DNA from: Flaveria trinervia
Lineage: Eukaryota; Streptophyta; Magnoliopsida; Asterales; Asteraceae
Reading direction: 5' to 3'
Assembly (NCBI GenBank): GCA_025506515.1
Contig: CM046451.1
Location: 71,253,932-71,317,931 of the forward strand
DNA length: 64,000 bases
Below the pieces are notes generated by a model. It ran no database searches. It saw only the letters and a program-made list of their open reading frames with translations, and was not told the origin of the DNA. The stretch's first letter is position 1; the number at the start of each line of letters is the position of its first letter. Of this stretch, positions 61,600 through 64,000 are shown in pieces. A program made the position numbers and the translations under genes.

Positions 61600-64000
61600 T
61601 CAATGTTTAGGAGGTGATTGATGTTGTGAAGATTCAGCTAGGTCTTTAGAATGTAGTATGAATGCTGCTTTGGTGGGATCCAGAATGGCCTTGATCATGT
61701 TTACAAAATCAGTTGCTTCGGGCATCCTGTCTCTACTCAGGACATGTATTTTCATTTTGCTCATATATAGATGGCTTCCTTTGATAACTTTTTCAGAGAA
61801 ATTGTTTCTCATATGGAGATTGTTGAAAGACCATTTCTATGAATCAATAAACTCCCTCCCACATCTACTTCAAGCTTAACAATGTTTCCAAGTTGCAGTG
61901 GTGTTTTCTTCTTCTTTCTTTTATCTCTTTTGATCTTTATTCTGTCATAGGACAGTTTCAACAACTTGATGCATTTCAAAAAGAAGTGCATGTCTTGTTC
62001 ACCCAATTTGTTGTTTAATTCCCTGAAGTGCCTGGTATAAATGTAGTGGATGTATGATTCATCAAGTAGTCTCACTTCATATCCACTGAAAAGTCTAATG
62101 TCAGGTCATTCTTTTCCTCCCCACTTCCTTTCTATCACCAGCTCATATGTTTTATCATCATAGTACATATTTGAGATAGGAATGGAAGAGTGAGTACCAG
62201 ACACTACTTTCCTCTTTAAAGACTCAGTTGGCTTCACCTTCAACTCAGGGAATACTATTTCTTCTGCTTCCACCTTTTTCTTCTTTTCCAGGGGCTTGAC
62301 AAATGTTTTATCTTTTCTTAAGCAAATTGTCTTTAATGAATTGAAGTTGTTTGTCCTTCTGAACATCTTAAGTATATTCTCAAATTCATATCCCCCGAAC
62401 ATAGTTGCATGATTGATCAGTTCAAGTTGAGCTAGTTCCTTCAAATCAAGAATCTCAAGGGCATTTACTAGAGCTAAGTACTCTGTGAAGAATTGTACTA
62501 GCCCTGAGATTCTCTTCACCATGAATATGTTCCAGGTGCTATCATACTTCCATGCTATTATCTTCTGATCTATCTTCCCCTTTGGAGTAGATACCCCTCT
62601 GATCAGTTCAGTAGTGGTCAGTCCTTCCCGCAACTTCAACTGAGATGGTTCTGCAAACCATTCAGGATATTTGTGGAGTACTGGGGCAAGTAGTTCTTGA
62701 TCTTTTATGTTCAGCAGCATGTCTTCAGCTGACATTCTGTTTCTTGGTTTGGTTTTTGTCAACTCTTCTTTCAGTTTCTTGAGTTTATCTATCTTTTCAT
62801 TGATTAATTGTAGTGTGGCATCCCTTAATGAATTTGTCTTCATGTTTGCAATCTTTCTTTTTGTGAATCCCTGACTTGAAAGGTATTCCTTCATTTCCTT
62901 ATCAGACATGTTATAAAGATCAGGAAATAATGATTCATGGGATAAGGTTGATTTCTTCATTTGGGAAAGCTTTTGTAGAGGACCCCTTCGTAGTAGTGGA
63001 ACTTCATACCTTGTAGGTTTCTTCATGGATGAGTCTTTGATTATTGGAGTGTCCTTTGACATTGTCTTCTCATAGTCATTGTCTATTGTTGGATCAAGCA
63101 ATAGCTTCACTTTCTCTTCCTCTTCTTTCATTTTCTCATAAGTCATTGCAAATACTTCATGAGGATCATAGCCTTGATTGATCAAGAACATAGCTTTAAT
63201 CATCAAGTCATCAGTTTGAGCTTTGGTTACCATTTCTTCTACTGACTATTCTTCTTTAAGAGGACTATCCATGAGAATATCCTTTAACACTTTATCTTCA
63301 TCAGCAATTTCTCCTTTTTCTTAATCAATTGCTCTGGCCAACTTTTTCAACTGAGCTTCTGCCTGCTCATGTTCTTCCAAGAATTCAACAATTGCTGCTA
63401 AACTTCTTGGGTCATTTTTTTGCTTCTTTGACGGTTCTTCTTCAGTTATTGGCCTCTTGCCTTTAGCCTTTTCTTCAAAATATTTCCTCTTTTGTGAGTA
63501 AGTTTGAAGTTATGGGCTAGAGGTTTCAGCTTGATCTTTTGGTTCAGGGACCCTTTCAGGTGTGCTTGGCTCTTGATCCTTCATTTCACTTTGTTCATGT
63601 GCAGTTTCTTCTTTCCTTTCTTGTTCATATCTTTCTCTTAGTTCCTCCTTTTGTTCTTCTGTCAATGATATTGCAGGGACAATTTGCAGAGACAATTCCT
63701 TTTCCAATGGCACTGGTGATTTAGGAATGAATATAAAAGGTTCTGCCTTAGTTCTTTGATTGTTAATGAATTCCTAAAAATCATCATCAATGCTGAATTG
63801 TTCAGAAGCAAAACTATCCAAAGCACTACGAGTTCTTCAAATTCAGCCTTTTCTGACTCTGAGTGGTCAGTGTTTCCAGAATACACTACCATGTCTAAGC
63901 TCTGGTCTTTAATCTCAGTTTCACTTTAATCATCCACTTGTTCTTCATTCTCATCTCATTCTTTTGTTCTTCTTTTTTCATCATTATCCTTCTCATCAGT
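61600..64000 (-). pseudogene. A2 3' accessory ORF, C-terminal part, runs off the window
   Basis: Block 63233-62106 is open for 375 codons and contains MFLINQGYDPHEVFAMTYEK, NMSDKEMKEYLSSQGFTKRK, INEKIDKLKKLKEELTKTKP and LQLELRE-like helical text. After TGA at 62106 the same frame continues in 62075-61809 (VRLLDESYIHYIYTRHFREL) and ends near 61600 with MKIHVLSRDRMPEATD. Upstream, a TAG near 63247 replaces a glutamine codon, and blocks 63713-63510 and 63892-63662 match the acidic region of A. The copy shows that the A fragments at 487-2963 are one protein of unknown function. Confidence 0.75.

Larger units (their letters stand above)
60810..64000 (-). mobile_element. Copia element A2, minus strand, 3' end only
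   Basis: The 3' LTR (60810-61561), polypurine tract and part of the accessory ORF of a second family A copy are visible. The rest lies beyond the window. The base run before the LTR is TCCTT, a possible target duplication that cannot be checked here. Confidence 0.93.

Noticed and set aside
1..64000. Host protein-coding genes
   Set aside because: Every recognisable coding segment belongs to a retrotransposon; remaining intervals are AT-rich leaders, LTRs or spacers.

Overview
The window looks like the repeat-dense part of a large eudicot plant nuclear genome. I see no conventional host gene, no tRNA or rRNA gene and no CRISPR. Nearly every base can be assigned to nested LTR retrotransposons. 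Polyprotein wording and the mix of Copia elements with extra 3' ORFs plus an Athila-type Gypsy element suggest an asterid, possibly Asteraceae; this is inference.

Layout. (1) 1-20386: Copia family A, minus strand. Its 3' LTR is cut by the window start, then come a long 3' accessory ORF (487-4491), an internal repeat block (5019-5690), decayed pol (6988-10453), gag and the 5' LTR (19629-20386). Family G (10454-16229) sits inside A as a tandem LTR-internal-LTR-internal-LTR array flanked by TTAGA. (2) 20387-22363: fragment of Copia B, minus, the oldest visible layer. (3) 22364-31723: Copia C1, plus, whose LTR is split by the nearly complete Copia D (22487-30529, minus, target duplication TGAAC). 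(4) 31724 to about 36651: C2, plus, a sibling inserted in the C1 gag. (5) From about 36652: Athila-type Gypsy E, plus, inserted in the C2 integrase; it runs to 60809. It is split by Copia F (46287-58860, minus, target duplication TGGTT) and, from 60810 to the window end, by a second A copy (A2).

How the parts work together. Each autonomous element once encoded gag, protease, integrase, reverse transcriptase and RNase H between LTRs that carry the promoter. All are now broken by stops and frameshifts. G lacks pol and would have depended on enzymes from a relative such as F.

Main observation. LTRs of A, C, F/G and E each carry a family-specific array of short palindromic words just upstream of a TATA box. 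In A, F and E the same word class, followed by a TATA-like box, recurs inside the element just upstream of the 3' accessory ORF. This looks like an LTR-derived internal promoter serving the 3' ORF, comparable in layout to the internal promoter of foamy viruses. D has neither the array nor a 3' ORF.
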